In this document: positions 22,721 through 33,089 of the stretch, piece after piece
How the letters are laid out: the number at the start of each line of letters is the position of its first letter
How positions within the stretch are numbered: position 1 is the first letter of the stretch
NCBI GenBank assembly: GCA_003993805.1
Contig: RSEF01000019.1
Span: 8,283,140 to 8,347,139, forward strand
Length of the DNA stretch: 64,000 nt
From: Himantopus leucocephalus
Taxonomy: Eukaryota > Chordata > Aves > Charadriiformes > Recurvirostridae
Reading direction: 5' to 3'
Notes under the pieces: model-generated
The model's database searches: none
Seen by the model: the letters and a program-made list of their open reading frames with translations, nothing else
What the model was told of the DNA's origin: nothing
Translations under genes and position numbers: made by a program

Positions 22721-23009
22721 TTTTGCCACTCTGCCGGTGAGGGCATGGGAAGCAAAGTGGCTCTCCGAAGGCTGCCGTTGTGGATGAGCTGAGGGAGGGA
22801 TCCTGAGTCCCCGTCAAGTGTTCTCATCCTCTAGGCCGTGATGTGGGTGTACTTAGCTGCCAAAACTAGTGGTGGTGGTGTTTTTTAACGTTGCAGCTCT
22901 TGGTTTCCTGCCAGCTGGAGTCTTTTCCTATTGTGATTGAGAGCAATATAGTTACCGTAAATGTTTCCTCTTAAAATAAAACTTAAAACAGAAAAAGCAA
23001 AAAAGCGTG

Positions 23010-23310
23010 GGGTTGTGCCGGAGGGCTCCGTGGAGCGGGCTGGCAGCTGGCTCCGTGCCGGTCACCTCCCTGGAGCCTTTCTGCTGGTCACCGAGAGCCC
23101 GCGGTCTGTGGGTTTGGGCAGTCTCCCTGAGGCTGGCCACGCTCCCCGGGCGGTCACCGGTGGGGTGGGGAGAGGGAGGCAGAGCACCGGGCCCGGTCCT
23201 GCCGCGGGGGCCAGCCGGCGCCCGCTCCTAGAGCACGCCGGGCTCCGTGGGCACTGCGTCACGGACTCGTGCCAGCACGGCTGTCGTGGCTGGTGACGTA
23301 GGGACGGCTG
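23010..23310. promoter_or_regulatory. Small CpG island
   Basis: I count about 30 CpG in roughly 300 bases with GC near two thirds, which by hand estimate meets the usual CpG island criteria (over 200 bp, GC above 50%, observed/expected above 0.6). Vertebrate CpG islands mark promoters or intragenic alternative promoters. No TATA box is evident, no obvious first exon could be drawn, and the direction is unknown. Confidence 0.55.
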
Positions 23311-23319
23311 CCCTGCCAA

Positions 23320-24720
23320 AGGGAGGGGGGGTTCTTCTTTGGGCATGCTTTGAGGTTTTGTTTTTTCAGAGGGCGTGTGGCAGGGACACACAGTGAACAG
23401 GGCTCTGTTCTTTACAACCTGAATTTTCTTTGCAAGCTCTGGAGGGAAGTGCTGCCAGCTCTGCTTGGTGAGGGAGCAGTGTTATGCAGAGCCATGACTT
23501 TAATTTTTTCAGCTGATTTGGAAGGATAGGTGACGAGAGAGACAAAGACTATAGTCGCAAAAGGGAGAAAACTATCCAAATAATTCACGTATTTTTTGTT
23601 CTCATTGTTTTCCTGTTTAAAAAGGAGTTTACTGTTACAGGTCTGAGTAATGACACATTATCTGCAAAGTAAAATTTCTTTTAGGGGGTCTTGAAAATAT
23701 AAAAGGTTTGGTCTCATGGGGTATGTGTTTTGGGTTTTTTTAATCCTTGCTTGACTGAACCAATTCTATTTCTAAAAACGTATGTGAAAGTTTCAAGTTT
23801 CAATGAGGTGGGTGTTTTTTTTTTTTTTGTATTATCCAGTTGCTACAGTTGAGAGTTTTGCGTGCTTTAAGCTTGCACTCTCGCTCTGTCTGTCCGCTCC
23901 TGCTCTCACTGTTGCCTTTCATGTCTGAGGAATGCTGTAGTCTTACTTTCTTGGTTTTGGACTGTTAGTAGCTTTCCTGGGAAAGGCATGAATAACGCTT
24001 ATTGTTAGGTAAATAAAGATGCTGTGTGGTTTTCCATAGCAACGTGCTCACCTGGAGGTGGCTTCAGACCTCTCCAAGGAGTCATCTGGAGGATTTGGTA
24101 AATTGATCTTTTGGGAGAGGTCCTCCTAGGCATATGCAGTCAGGTTCTTCTGGCGTCCCAGCTGAGAGCTTGGTGGAGGTGGTGAAGCTTCGTGAAGCTG
24201 CTCTGAAGTCACCTTGGTCAGGGGAAATAATTAATTGGCGGTGTGTGAACATATTTGTTTTCACTTCAGGTAGCTGTTGCAATTTCAGAGATTGGTGCTG
24301 GGTGATGCAAAGTGTCTGCTGCAGCTTTTTGTCTGGCTAAGCCATTTGCTGGTTGAGGACTATGAAGGAAGGCAGCTTTGACAAGAAGTTGCTAGGCCAG
24401 AGTTGCAGCCATTTACATATGACAGTGTTGATTAAGCTGCTGAAGAGTAAGTGCCCTGGAACACAGGGTTGTTGGTGCACTGATGGTCCCTGCCTCACCC
24501 TCCTGTAGTCATTACAAAAGCATGAGAAAAAAAGTGTTTGGAGTCAGAAGCTTTATGTTATGAGACAATGATAGCGCCTGGCTTGTCGCAGAGGTACAGC
24601 ATAGGTTGGAAAGTCAGAGGTCTGATGGTTGTGGGGTGGATGCAGCAAAGACTAGAATAATCAGAGAGGGGGATTGAAAGGTGGTGAGTGCACATTTAGC
24701 GTCTTAAATTTCCAAAGCAA
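23320..24720. other. Non-coding stretch, no recognised gene
   Basis: Ordinary DNA with a T run at about 23815-23828. Several acceptor-like CAGs follow T-rich runs (23515, 24269) but none leads to a convincing exon. No repeat was recognised. Confidence 0.5.
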
Positions 24721-24727
24721 CATGCAG

Positions 24728-24850
24728 TCATTTAATCCTCCATTGGGAGATATTGCTACATGTTCCACAGGTGTAGAAAACGAAGGCACGGAAGCTGATA
24801 GATGGGTGACAGTCTGTGCCGGAGCTGTATTTAAATGAATGCATAGACTT
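24728..24850 (-). repeat. MIR/L2-type SINE relic, reverse
   Basis: The blocks run in the order of the reverse MIR consensus: 'catttaatcctccattggga', a degraded 'tattattatccccattttacag' segment, 'gtgtagaaaacgaaggcacg' in place of 'atgagaaaactgaggcacag', a degraded 'ggtcacacag', then 'gtgccggagctgtatttaaa' in place of 'ggcagagctgggattaga'. Diverged but collinear. Confidence 0.5.
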
Positions 24851-26430
24851 GAAAGCCAAGTTGTGTTTAACTAGGCTTCATCGTGATTACTGACTTGAGC
24901 TAATCAAAACTATGGTAGGCCTACTGAAAAGCACTGAGGGTTCTCTTTTCTTTTCAAATCTGTAACTGAATATGACAGCAGGAAAATACTTTGAAGTTCA
25001 AGAATAGTCAGATTGAAACCAAAGACCTGCTCTCTGCTCAGAGAGGGACAGGCTGGAAGTTATTGCTGCGGGAGCTTGAGACCAGTGCTATGGCCGAGTT
25101 CAAACAAACCACCTTCTCTCCCCCCGTGTCATGCATAAATTCATGTTCTGTAATGCTATTTGCTAAAAATCCAATGTAGATATTTGAAGCTGAAACGTAC
25201 TAATCCACAGCAGAAAACAGGAAGAGTTGCTTGCAGAAATGGATTAATGGGCGTTGTATAGGTGCATAACATGAAACTTCAGTTGCCTTTTTTGAAGCAA
25301 CGTATTTTTGGTCAGAGCTGATGGCAAAAAAAGTGCAGGGTAGATGGTTCAGATGTCTTAGTATGCTAATTAAGTTTGATGTAGATCTCTTCCCATTCTC
25401 TTTTCTTGGAGGACTGCAGGAACAACAGCATGCTTCCCCAACACCTGATGTTTCAGTTCTTTTTCTTCTCGTTTTCTGTGTTCCTGTTCATGCTTTCATG
25501 GGGTCAGAAGATGTTGAGATCCTTTGTGCACAGGAAGCAGTGTAAAATCCGTCATGGAAATGAACGCTCAGCGCACTGGTTAGTAGGGTGGGAATCTGGA
25601 AGGAAGTTCTGTCTCATTTACTGGCACTGCAGTAGTGGTGGGGAGCTGCTGTTATGGACTCAGCACTAGAGGAGGAACACACAGAAATGAAAGGTGGTCT
25701 CCTTTTCCAAAGACCTTTTATTTTACTGACGGGATGGGGGTAACTTGGGCATTGCCAGTTTGACCTGACTTTTCTGGCTGCTTGATAGCTGAGGAAATGG
25801 CCGAGCCTTGAAGTCGATGCAGAAATTTTGTTTTGCAGAATATTTTGTCTTTAGTGTCTTTGAAGGTTCCAGCTGGTGTTTCTGGCTGGCCTCACCCATC
25901 CCTTGGGAAAAACATTAGGTCATTCAGACTCTTATTTGCAAGGGCACTGAGCAGGGCAGAAGGCAGCGGTTATTTTAAGCTTCTACTGACCAAAGCAGGA
26001 TTTTAGACAATAAAAAATACTTGTGTTCTGCTGCCCGTTACCTTCAGTTGTCCAGGTTCAAGATTTTGTATCGTATGTATGCAAGTTACCGTGCAAGATG
26101 AGAAAATGGAACATGGGACTATGTGCCATTCTGTATTTCTGGTAGGTATTTTTAAGTGCTTGGGAAAACCTGGCTGTGAGAACTGTGTGAGGTAATACAG
26201 TATATTGGCATGCTCTGGGTTGTGCGGAAACTTTCTGATAGTGAAAGAATCGCGTGGCATGCTCTCCCTCTCACGCTGAATAGCGGCTGTAGTTTTTTGT
26301 GTGGATTAATAGTCATGTCTTTTCACTTTTGAGTTGTTCCTTTCCTGTGTACAGCGCCTCAGGTTCTGGGGATTTCACACTATTTTGCAGTGAAGACTCC
26401 ACTATCAAAGATGAACTTGAACAGTGAAAA
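24851..26430. other. Non-coding stretch, no recognised gene
   Basis: Ordinary DNA. Open frames at 24991-25669 are short, without domains, and rich in residues expected from T-rich DNA. No repeat was recognised. Confidence 0.5.
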
Positions 26431-26439
26431 GCAGCCGGG

Positions 26440-26695
26440 GTCAGTGGTCAGCCTGCTGCACTGGGTCTCTGACCTGTGCTCAGCTCCTGCCTTGCCTGAG
26501 TTAGGGCTTGTCGTGTGTCCTCGTGGTGCCTCTGGTTCTTTCCTGTCTCTGTTTATCTTCTCTGCTCTCGTGGTGAGCTTTCTGAGCAGGGACTCTTGTT
26601 CTGTCTCCGTGCAGCGCCGTACTGGGGTAGGGCCCTGATCTCCTCTGGACCTCCGTGGGTGCTGGCATAGTACAAGGAGAATAACAGTGATGATG
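26440..26695 (+). repeat. Near full-length MIR/CORE-like SINE relic, forward
   Basis: This is the most complete relic in the window. After a degraded head, 'gagctttctgagcagggact' aligns with 'gagctctttggggcagggact'. 'gtgcagcgccgtactggggt' then aligns with 'gtacagcgcctagcacaatgggg', followed by 'agggccctgatctc'. The end 'tgctggcatagtacaagga' plus 'gaataacagtgatgatg' parallels the 'taatacaaataataataat' terminus. This tail type is common in sauropsid genomes. Only the family-level assignment is uncertain. Confidence 0.65.
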
Positions 26696-26699
26696 AAAG

Positions 26700-29300
26700 T
26701 GTCCTTAAATGCCTTTTGACACACATGCAACTCAAATTCCACTTATGCCAAAGGAAAATATTGTAGGCAATTTAATCCATAGTGCAGGAAAATGGCAGGC
26801 AGTTTTAAAAATATTGCAATAAAAAGCCACTGGTTCCAGGTGTATGGAAATGTTGGGATTGAGAGAAGTTGTGTATGTAGTTTGACTGACATCTTTATTT
26901 GTTTTGTTAACATCTGTTTTGTTTTGTTTGTGTATTTTTGGGGTTTTGTTTAGGTCACCTGCTGATGTCATTTCAGGTTTAGCAGAGTCTTGTTGATCTG
27001 GGAGTGGAAGTTAAGAGTAGAGAAGGGAATGTTTGCAATTAGCTACTTACATGATAAACATATATATCATAGTGACTGATCTATCTATCATAATACGATT
27101 TCCATCACTTTGATATATTTGGGTGATACTGAGGGGAGAGGAAGCTTGCTTTCCCTGAAAAATGAATCTGAAGTGCATGTTAATGCTGTTTTCTGTCCTT
27201 CCATTCTCCTCCCTGACAGAGTGTAAAGTTTGTGGGGCAAAGTAGATTTAATGTCATCACTGTCATTCCTTTGCATCTTGAAACGTTGCTTGCAGCTGCC
27301 ATCCTACAGATAAAAACTTGTTTCCTGAGCCAGCAGGACTGCTGTTGGAAAATATGATGCGTTCCCTTTTTCAGGCGCTGAGAATTCCTCTTTCCCTGTG
27401 GGTGAGGTCCAAGGACCCTTTGGGTACCCTGTGAGGTGGTGGCTGTGGTTACGGGGCCTGTTCCACTTGCGTTTGCGTAGTGCACTTGACATGGCTAAGT
27501 ATTTAATGTAAGAGCCATGTCTTGGGAACAGTAGCGGCAAGTGCTTGCTGTTAAGAGCAGTCTCCAGAAAAAGAGCAAATACCAAGTCCCTCGGCGATGG
27601 GAAAGATGCATTTTGACTTCATGGAGAACTCCCCTTAAGTCATGCGGAATGCTGGTGATGCAAGGTAAGGGGACTCGCCTGGCTGCTCTCTGGGCCGGGG
27701 GTAGCTTGTAGTCCCCCATTTCAGAGTTGCTAAAGACTGCGAGCAGATTTCTTTCAAGTGGCTGTAATTTTGGAAGCTCAGTCTGTGAAATTTGAATGTG
27801 CCCCGATGTTTAGAAATTTCAGAGACTCTGTCCCGTAACAGTCTGAACCTGAAGAGAGAATTTCAGGTTTGGAGCATACCAAAAAAAAAAAAGGAAAAGC
27901 AGCAGCTCCCAGACTTGCAGGCTTAGCTTGGCAGTGCTGGAGGGTGAGCTCTTGGAGAAGGAAGGTCTGCACTGATGCTGAGATGTGCTGGTTTGTATGT
28001 ACGATGTTAAGCAAACAACTTCTCTGCTGCTCACTGTTTTTTGTGGCTTTTTCCTTGGATGCTTGAAGTAAATGTTTACTGAAATCCTGGTTTGTTGGGA
28101 GATTGGAGTATTTGCCAAAATATAAACATCAGTGACCTTGGGATTGGAAGCCCTTATTCAAGGAGCCGGGAAGGACGGGGTCTCTGCTGAGACGTTGACT
28201 GGGCATAGCAAAGCGTGTAGTAGGCAAGCACTGTCAGAGCTCTTTGTAGCACGAGCTTTAGGATCCTGCCTAACTTTTTAAGGATGTTCCTTGATGCCTA
28301 AGCTGTGTAGTTCAAAAAGGAAAAGTTTGCTTCCTGGATGAGGAGGGGAATATTGTGAAACATGTTGCAGCATAAAGACCATCTTTTATTAGTGAAATCT
28401 GAAGGGAAGTTCGCAGTGAAAGGAATCTCTTGAGCTTCTTTTAATGAAATGCGAGGAGCAACTTCAGTGCTTTCTTTAGATACGATAGCAAGTGAAAATG
28501 CAGGAGCTTGGTGGCAGGGCCAGTGAGAACTTTTTTTTGGTGCAAAGAGTCTCCTCTCTCTTGTTCCTTCCCATCTTCAGCCACCTTAATAGCGTGTGGT
28601 TGTACTCTTTTTGCTTCAGCTTTGCACAGCACTGAAGTCTCAGTAACAGAGATGGTGCACTGCCAGAATACGGCTTACTGCACACATTTGTTAACGAAAT
28701 GGAGATCCAAGTCTAACCAGCGTGAAATAGAAGAGATTGAAGCAAATCTTCCTGCCTACTCCATAAAACTAATATTTTCTTTTTTATCATGAGAACTTGA
28801 ATGATGTTTCTCTTCTGTTGACTTTTATAAATTATGTCTCCATAAGCAGCGGTCTCCTCTTCCATAGATAAGCCTTTGATCATAGGTTTTGCTTTGGAGC
28901 AAAGCGCCTCCATTGCAACAGGAGGGCAGTTTGCATGAAGAGGTGATCGATACTGTCTTTTTTAAGCGTTTCTAGTTTCAGAGATTAAATATTGTACTAG
29001 ACTTTATGATTTGAGGTCATTTTAACCTCCTACCTCTGGGCTAAGACAGCTCATCTGCCTCTCATTTTTCAGGCTTTGTTACATATATATTTGAAGCCAT
29101 ATGCAGAATAGTAAAACCTTGTAGCTCTCTTATGGTAGCAGTTAAATAAGGGATGGAGCAGTGTAAGTGCCACGGGCTGTTTGACAGCCAATGCTCCCCC
29201 GGCTTCTGATCGGAATTCAAAGTAGGTTTACACCATTTGCCTTCCATCTTATTTTACCACATTAGTGGTTAACCGCAAAAGGACACTCCCATATTATTAT
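26700..29300. other. Non-coding stretch, no recognised gene
   Basis: Ordinary DNA with an A run at about 27880-27892, one of the few long A runs on the printed strand. The 27612-27650 segment vaguely resembles a decayed palindromic amniote repeat but is too weak to call. No gene was recognised. Confidence 0.5.
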
Positions 29301-29313
29301 TATTTTCTTTCAG

Positions 29314-29372
29314 GAAAATTGCCCAAAGAAAATTAAGTTCAAGTTGTATCAGGCAGATTTTTTTTTAAGCCC
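29314..29372 (+). other. Weak candidate exon (59 bp)
   Basis: A strong pyrimidine tract ends in TTTCAG at 29308-29313. The frame starting at 29314 reads ENCPKKIKFKLYQADFFLSP before a stop, and a GTGAGG donor-like site begins at 29373. Acceptor quality is good, but the donor context (CCC before GT) is poor and the peptide is not recognised. Confidence 0.15.
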
Positions 29373-29379
29373 GTGAGGG

Positions 29380-30480
29380 GAATTCCTTCGGAAGGGGGCA
29401 CTTACGGGGGAGGAAGAGAGGCATAAGCCTTATTTAAGAGAAGTAAATCAGGAGATCTGTCTCTTCCCACAGACAACTGTGTCTAGAAAACGGCGATGGT
29501 GAAAGAGACTGATATTTGCCCTCCTTTTCCTTTTGTACATCTTCTGTGACATTAGCCAGAGGAGATAAGCGAAGAATATTAATTCTGGTGCTACTGAAGT
29601 GTGAGGTTAAGATGTAAGCTGCCAGCTGCTGAGGATTCCCCCACACTTAAAACTCAGGCCTCCTCTCATTTTACTTTTTCAATAAAATAATCTGCCTACC
29701 TGAAATTCCTCCTCATTGTCTTTTCTTTCTTTGTTTCTGGTTGTTTGGTTTATCATTAAAGCAGTGGTTGTGTTTTGCTCTGGAGATGATTGCGTAGATC
29801 TGACCATGCTGCGGCTGATAACTTTATTTACTTCGGAAAGAAACCGGGATCCTTTTGGATTAAAAGTCTGTGTGAATGAATGGGATTTTCTGGTTTTGTG
29901 CATGTGTATATGCTTTGTGTAAGTCCATGTGTGGTTTTGTGCCTTTTTTTTTTTTTAACAAATGTGTACATGATGGTTTCAAGGTTTTTTTGGGGCATTT
30001 TACAGGATGAGGTTGGTGTTGGGAGCGTGATGCTGGCGTGTATGCCCTCTTCTCTGAGTGATTTTTAGCATTCAAGTAGCAAGCTGTGCTGGATGAGTGT
30101 TACTCGCCAAACCTGGAAAGCTTCACAGAGGGGCAGGTGGTTTGTATTGATACGTATTTCCATTACTCTTAAGCTGGATTCTGATTTCAGCAGTCAGGTT
30201 TCCATGTCCTGAATTGGTTTTGGTGATAGGAAATGCTTACTAGAAAAAGTGATTTGCTGTGCATTTCTTTTCCCCCTAAAGGAACATTGTCAAGAATTGC
30301 AGAGGAAGATTAAACACTTAGTCTTGCTCTCCTAATCTGAATTGTTCTGTGAAAGCTTAATTTTAAAGAGTATGCTCCTGAACCAAATTTACTGTTCCCC
30401 ACTGGCAGTCAGCTCTGAAAGCGTATCTATAACATACACACAGGATGGTGAGGAGGAGTCATTTTAACCTCTGCCAAGAG
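29380..30480. other. Non-coding stretch, no recognised gene
   Basis: Ordinary DNA with a T run at about 29946-29957. No repeat or gene was recognised. Forward frames here are rich in F, V, L and C, consistent with T/G-rich non-coding DNA. Confidence 0.5.
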
Positions 30481-30489
30481 GAAAACACA

Positions 30490-30720
30490 ACAGTTGGGAG
30501 AGGCACAATGTAATGATAAATATTTTATTGACATGTTCCAAACATATTGGATGTAAATTTACACACTATCTGAGATTTGTTAAGTTTCCTCGTGAATTTT
30601 TATGTTCCTGTAAGTCCTGGTTCATTAATTGGCTGTAAAGTAATGAACATCTGAGCCAATCCTTTGCCAGCAAGGAAACCTGCGTTAGCTGTGATCGGCG
30701 ATAATAACCGCCCTGCGAAG
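30490..30720. promoter_or_regulatory. Candidate conserved non-coding element
   Basis: Repeat-free AT-rich segment with homeodomain-type and forkhead-type words ('gataaatattttattgac', 'ttcattaattggctgtaaag'), changing into a CpG-containing segment at 30690-30790. Called on texture only. Confidence 0.28.
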
Positions 30721-30859
30721 GCAACCCCCAGACCCCCTCTGAGCAGCCCTGCCGTGTGCTCAGCTCGCCCTTCTGCGCGCCCTGGGAGGTTCTGGCACGC
30801 GGGGAGGGAGTGCATGAAAGCCCTCTCCAAAATGCAGGGGAGATAAAATCCACGCTTGC

Positions 30860-32950
30860 ATAAATGAATGAAGGATGGGTCAGTAGGTGTAGAAAATTAT
30901 TTTCTGGCTCCTAAAGAAGGTAGTAGGGGTCTCCAAATAAATGGAAAATCAGGTTTCCTCTGTAAACTTAATTTGAAAGATAATGAAACCTTTTAAACTA
31001 GTATCGTTAGGCACTGCCACCATCCTGTTTCCATTACCAGTTAGACCTCATGTGGCTGGCTCCTGTTCGCTAATTTGTGAGAGGAACATCTCTGGGTTTG
31101 GGACAAGCCTCAGTTCTTCGGTAGCTGTGGAGAAACAGAACAGCCTGCAGCAGGAGCAGACATGGATGCCTCTGCTCCGTTTCCCCGGGCATATGGGAGT
31201 CTCATCCCCTGTGTTTCCCTTGCTGGGACAAGAGCGGAAGACTTGGGGGCAGGAGTTGTTCAGGAAAACTCCCAGGGGGTGCCGGGATGGCAAGGTGACC
31301 TTGGCTGGGCGGTTGGCTGGTGGAACAATTTCTGGGCAACCTCACCCTCTGACCGCCAAGCCCCGGATAAAGACTGGAGGCAGAATTGTCCCTCTGTGGT
31401 TCTAGAACCTGAGCGTTTGTCCAAAAAGCAGAGTAGAAAAATTTTGATCTGGTCTGCAGGTTGCTGTGAATGTTGCACCTAAATGGGATTTTGCAGAGAT
31501 GCATCCTTCTGACTTTTGTCAGCACCCTCGTAATTTGAACGTTCTCCATTAGATGTGCAATAAAAGTGTTCACTCTCACAACATTCTGAAAATGTTTTCT
31601 GCTGCCTGCCCTTGGATGTTGGCTTTCTAATTGGTGATCATTACAAAGAAAACATAAATCCAGTTTTGGATATACAATTTGAGTCCAAAAGGTTACACAG
31701 CATTTATTTCACTGCAGTTCTTGTAAAATTCATTTGCTGGAGTATTTTGAGGCTTTTGTGATTTTTAGTCTGTCTAATTAGATTTCTGGGGCTCAGAGGA
31801 CTTAGCTAACTCTGCCAGTTGGGCTCTGTCAGAGCTGAGTCTTTGATGCCATGAGGAATCCAGAGGCAATAATGATGTCTGTATTTCAGTAGGTAACTGC
31901 AGGGGTTTGCAAGAACAAGCGACTGAGAAGCTGTGGCTTTCCCTGTGAAGGTGGCCTGATTGTAGCTATTGCTGTCCAAAGCTGGTCGTACCATTGGGGT
32001 GGTGGGGTGTGTGTTTGTGCGTTCATTCGTTTCATAGACTTTCCAGGAGTCAAATCTGCCATTCAAATCCAAGGTTAAGGAAAGAGCTTTTAAAAAATAA
32101 ACAAAATAGGCTTATCTGCTTTAGTGAATCTCCTTTTTGGGGCCTCAAAATAACTGAGGCGTTGCTAAATTTTTTTTGAAAGATGCCTCTTTAGAAATTA
32201 AGAGCTTGGACGTGGGAATAAATTACTGGCAGCAAGGAGGTGCCTTGAACCTGGGTGCAGAACATCACCCGTTCCGGGGCGTGCATGTGCACGTGCATCG
32301 CTGCTGCTGGTGCAGGGGCTGTTCAACTCACCCCGTCTGCAGCCGCACCTTCCAAATACCAAATCCAAAGGCTTCTGTCTCATCGCCTCAAGAGAGCATG
32401 ACATGAAGGATTAAGACTTCAGTGAGGCTTTCGAGAGGGCGCGTACAGGCTGGAACACCTGTTCCGGTGAAAATTTAGATGCCGATTCGTTAAATGTAAA
32501 TTTTCTAATGTTTACTGAATTGTCACAGGAGGTAGGCAGGAAATCTGTATAAACGTGTCTCTTATCCTTCATTTAGTTGCAGTTCATGCATTACAGGTAC
32601 CTAGTGATAACCCATTTGTTCGTGTTGTACATAGTTTACTCTGGAGCTTTTTTGAGGAAATATTTTGGAGGCGTCCCCTCTCCTGCACTCCTCTCGGTGA
32701 CAGCAGCGCTTGTACTGCCGACGCACGCCTCAGGACCCCGGTGGGACAGTCCTGTGCAGTTAGAAGTGTCCCGCTGTCGTACTGCCGTTCTGCTGGCTGA
32801 AGTGAAGGTTTAGGGGTGTGAATGTCCATGACGGTAATGGGAGAACAGACAATATTACTTTGGAGGCTGTTCTTTTGCCGGCTAGTAGCGCTAACAGAAA
32901 TGCTATCGGAGTCCTATGCTGTCGTCTTTTTACCTGCCTTCTTTCAGTTC
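30860..32950. other. Non-coding stretch, no recognised gene
   Basis: Ordinary DNA. Frames of 100-140 codons at 30983-31579 occur on both strands with no domain. No repeat was recognised. Confidence 0.5.
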
Positions 32951-32965
32951 TTTTTTTTTTTTTTT

Positions 32966-33065
32966 NNNNNNNNNNNNNNNNNNNNNNNNNNNNNNNNNNN
33001 NNNNNNNNNNNNNNNNNNNNNNNNNNNNNNNNNNNNNNNNNNNNNNNNNNNNNNNNNNNNNNNNN
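32966..33065. other. Assembly gap (100 N)
   Basis: Exactly 100 N flanked on both sides by T runs (15 T on the left, 20 on the right). The true sequence is probably a longer poly-T tract that failed assembly. Confidence 0.98.
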
Positions 33066-33089
33066 TTTTTTTTTTTTTTTTTTTTCCCC

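Noticed and set aside
24595..24625. 'ataggttggaaagtcagagg' resembling the reverse CR1 3' end
   Set aside because: Too short and lacking the terminal octamer repeats of CR1.
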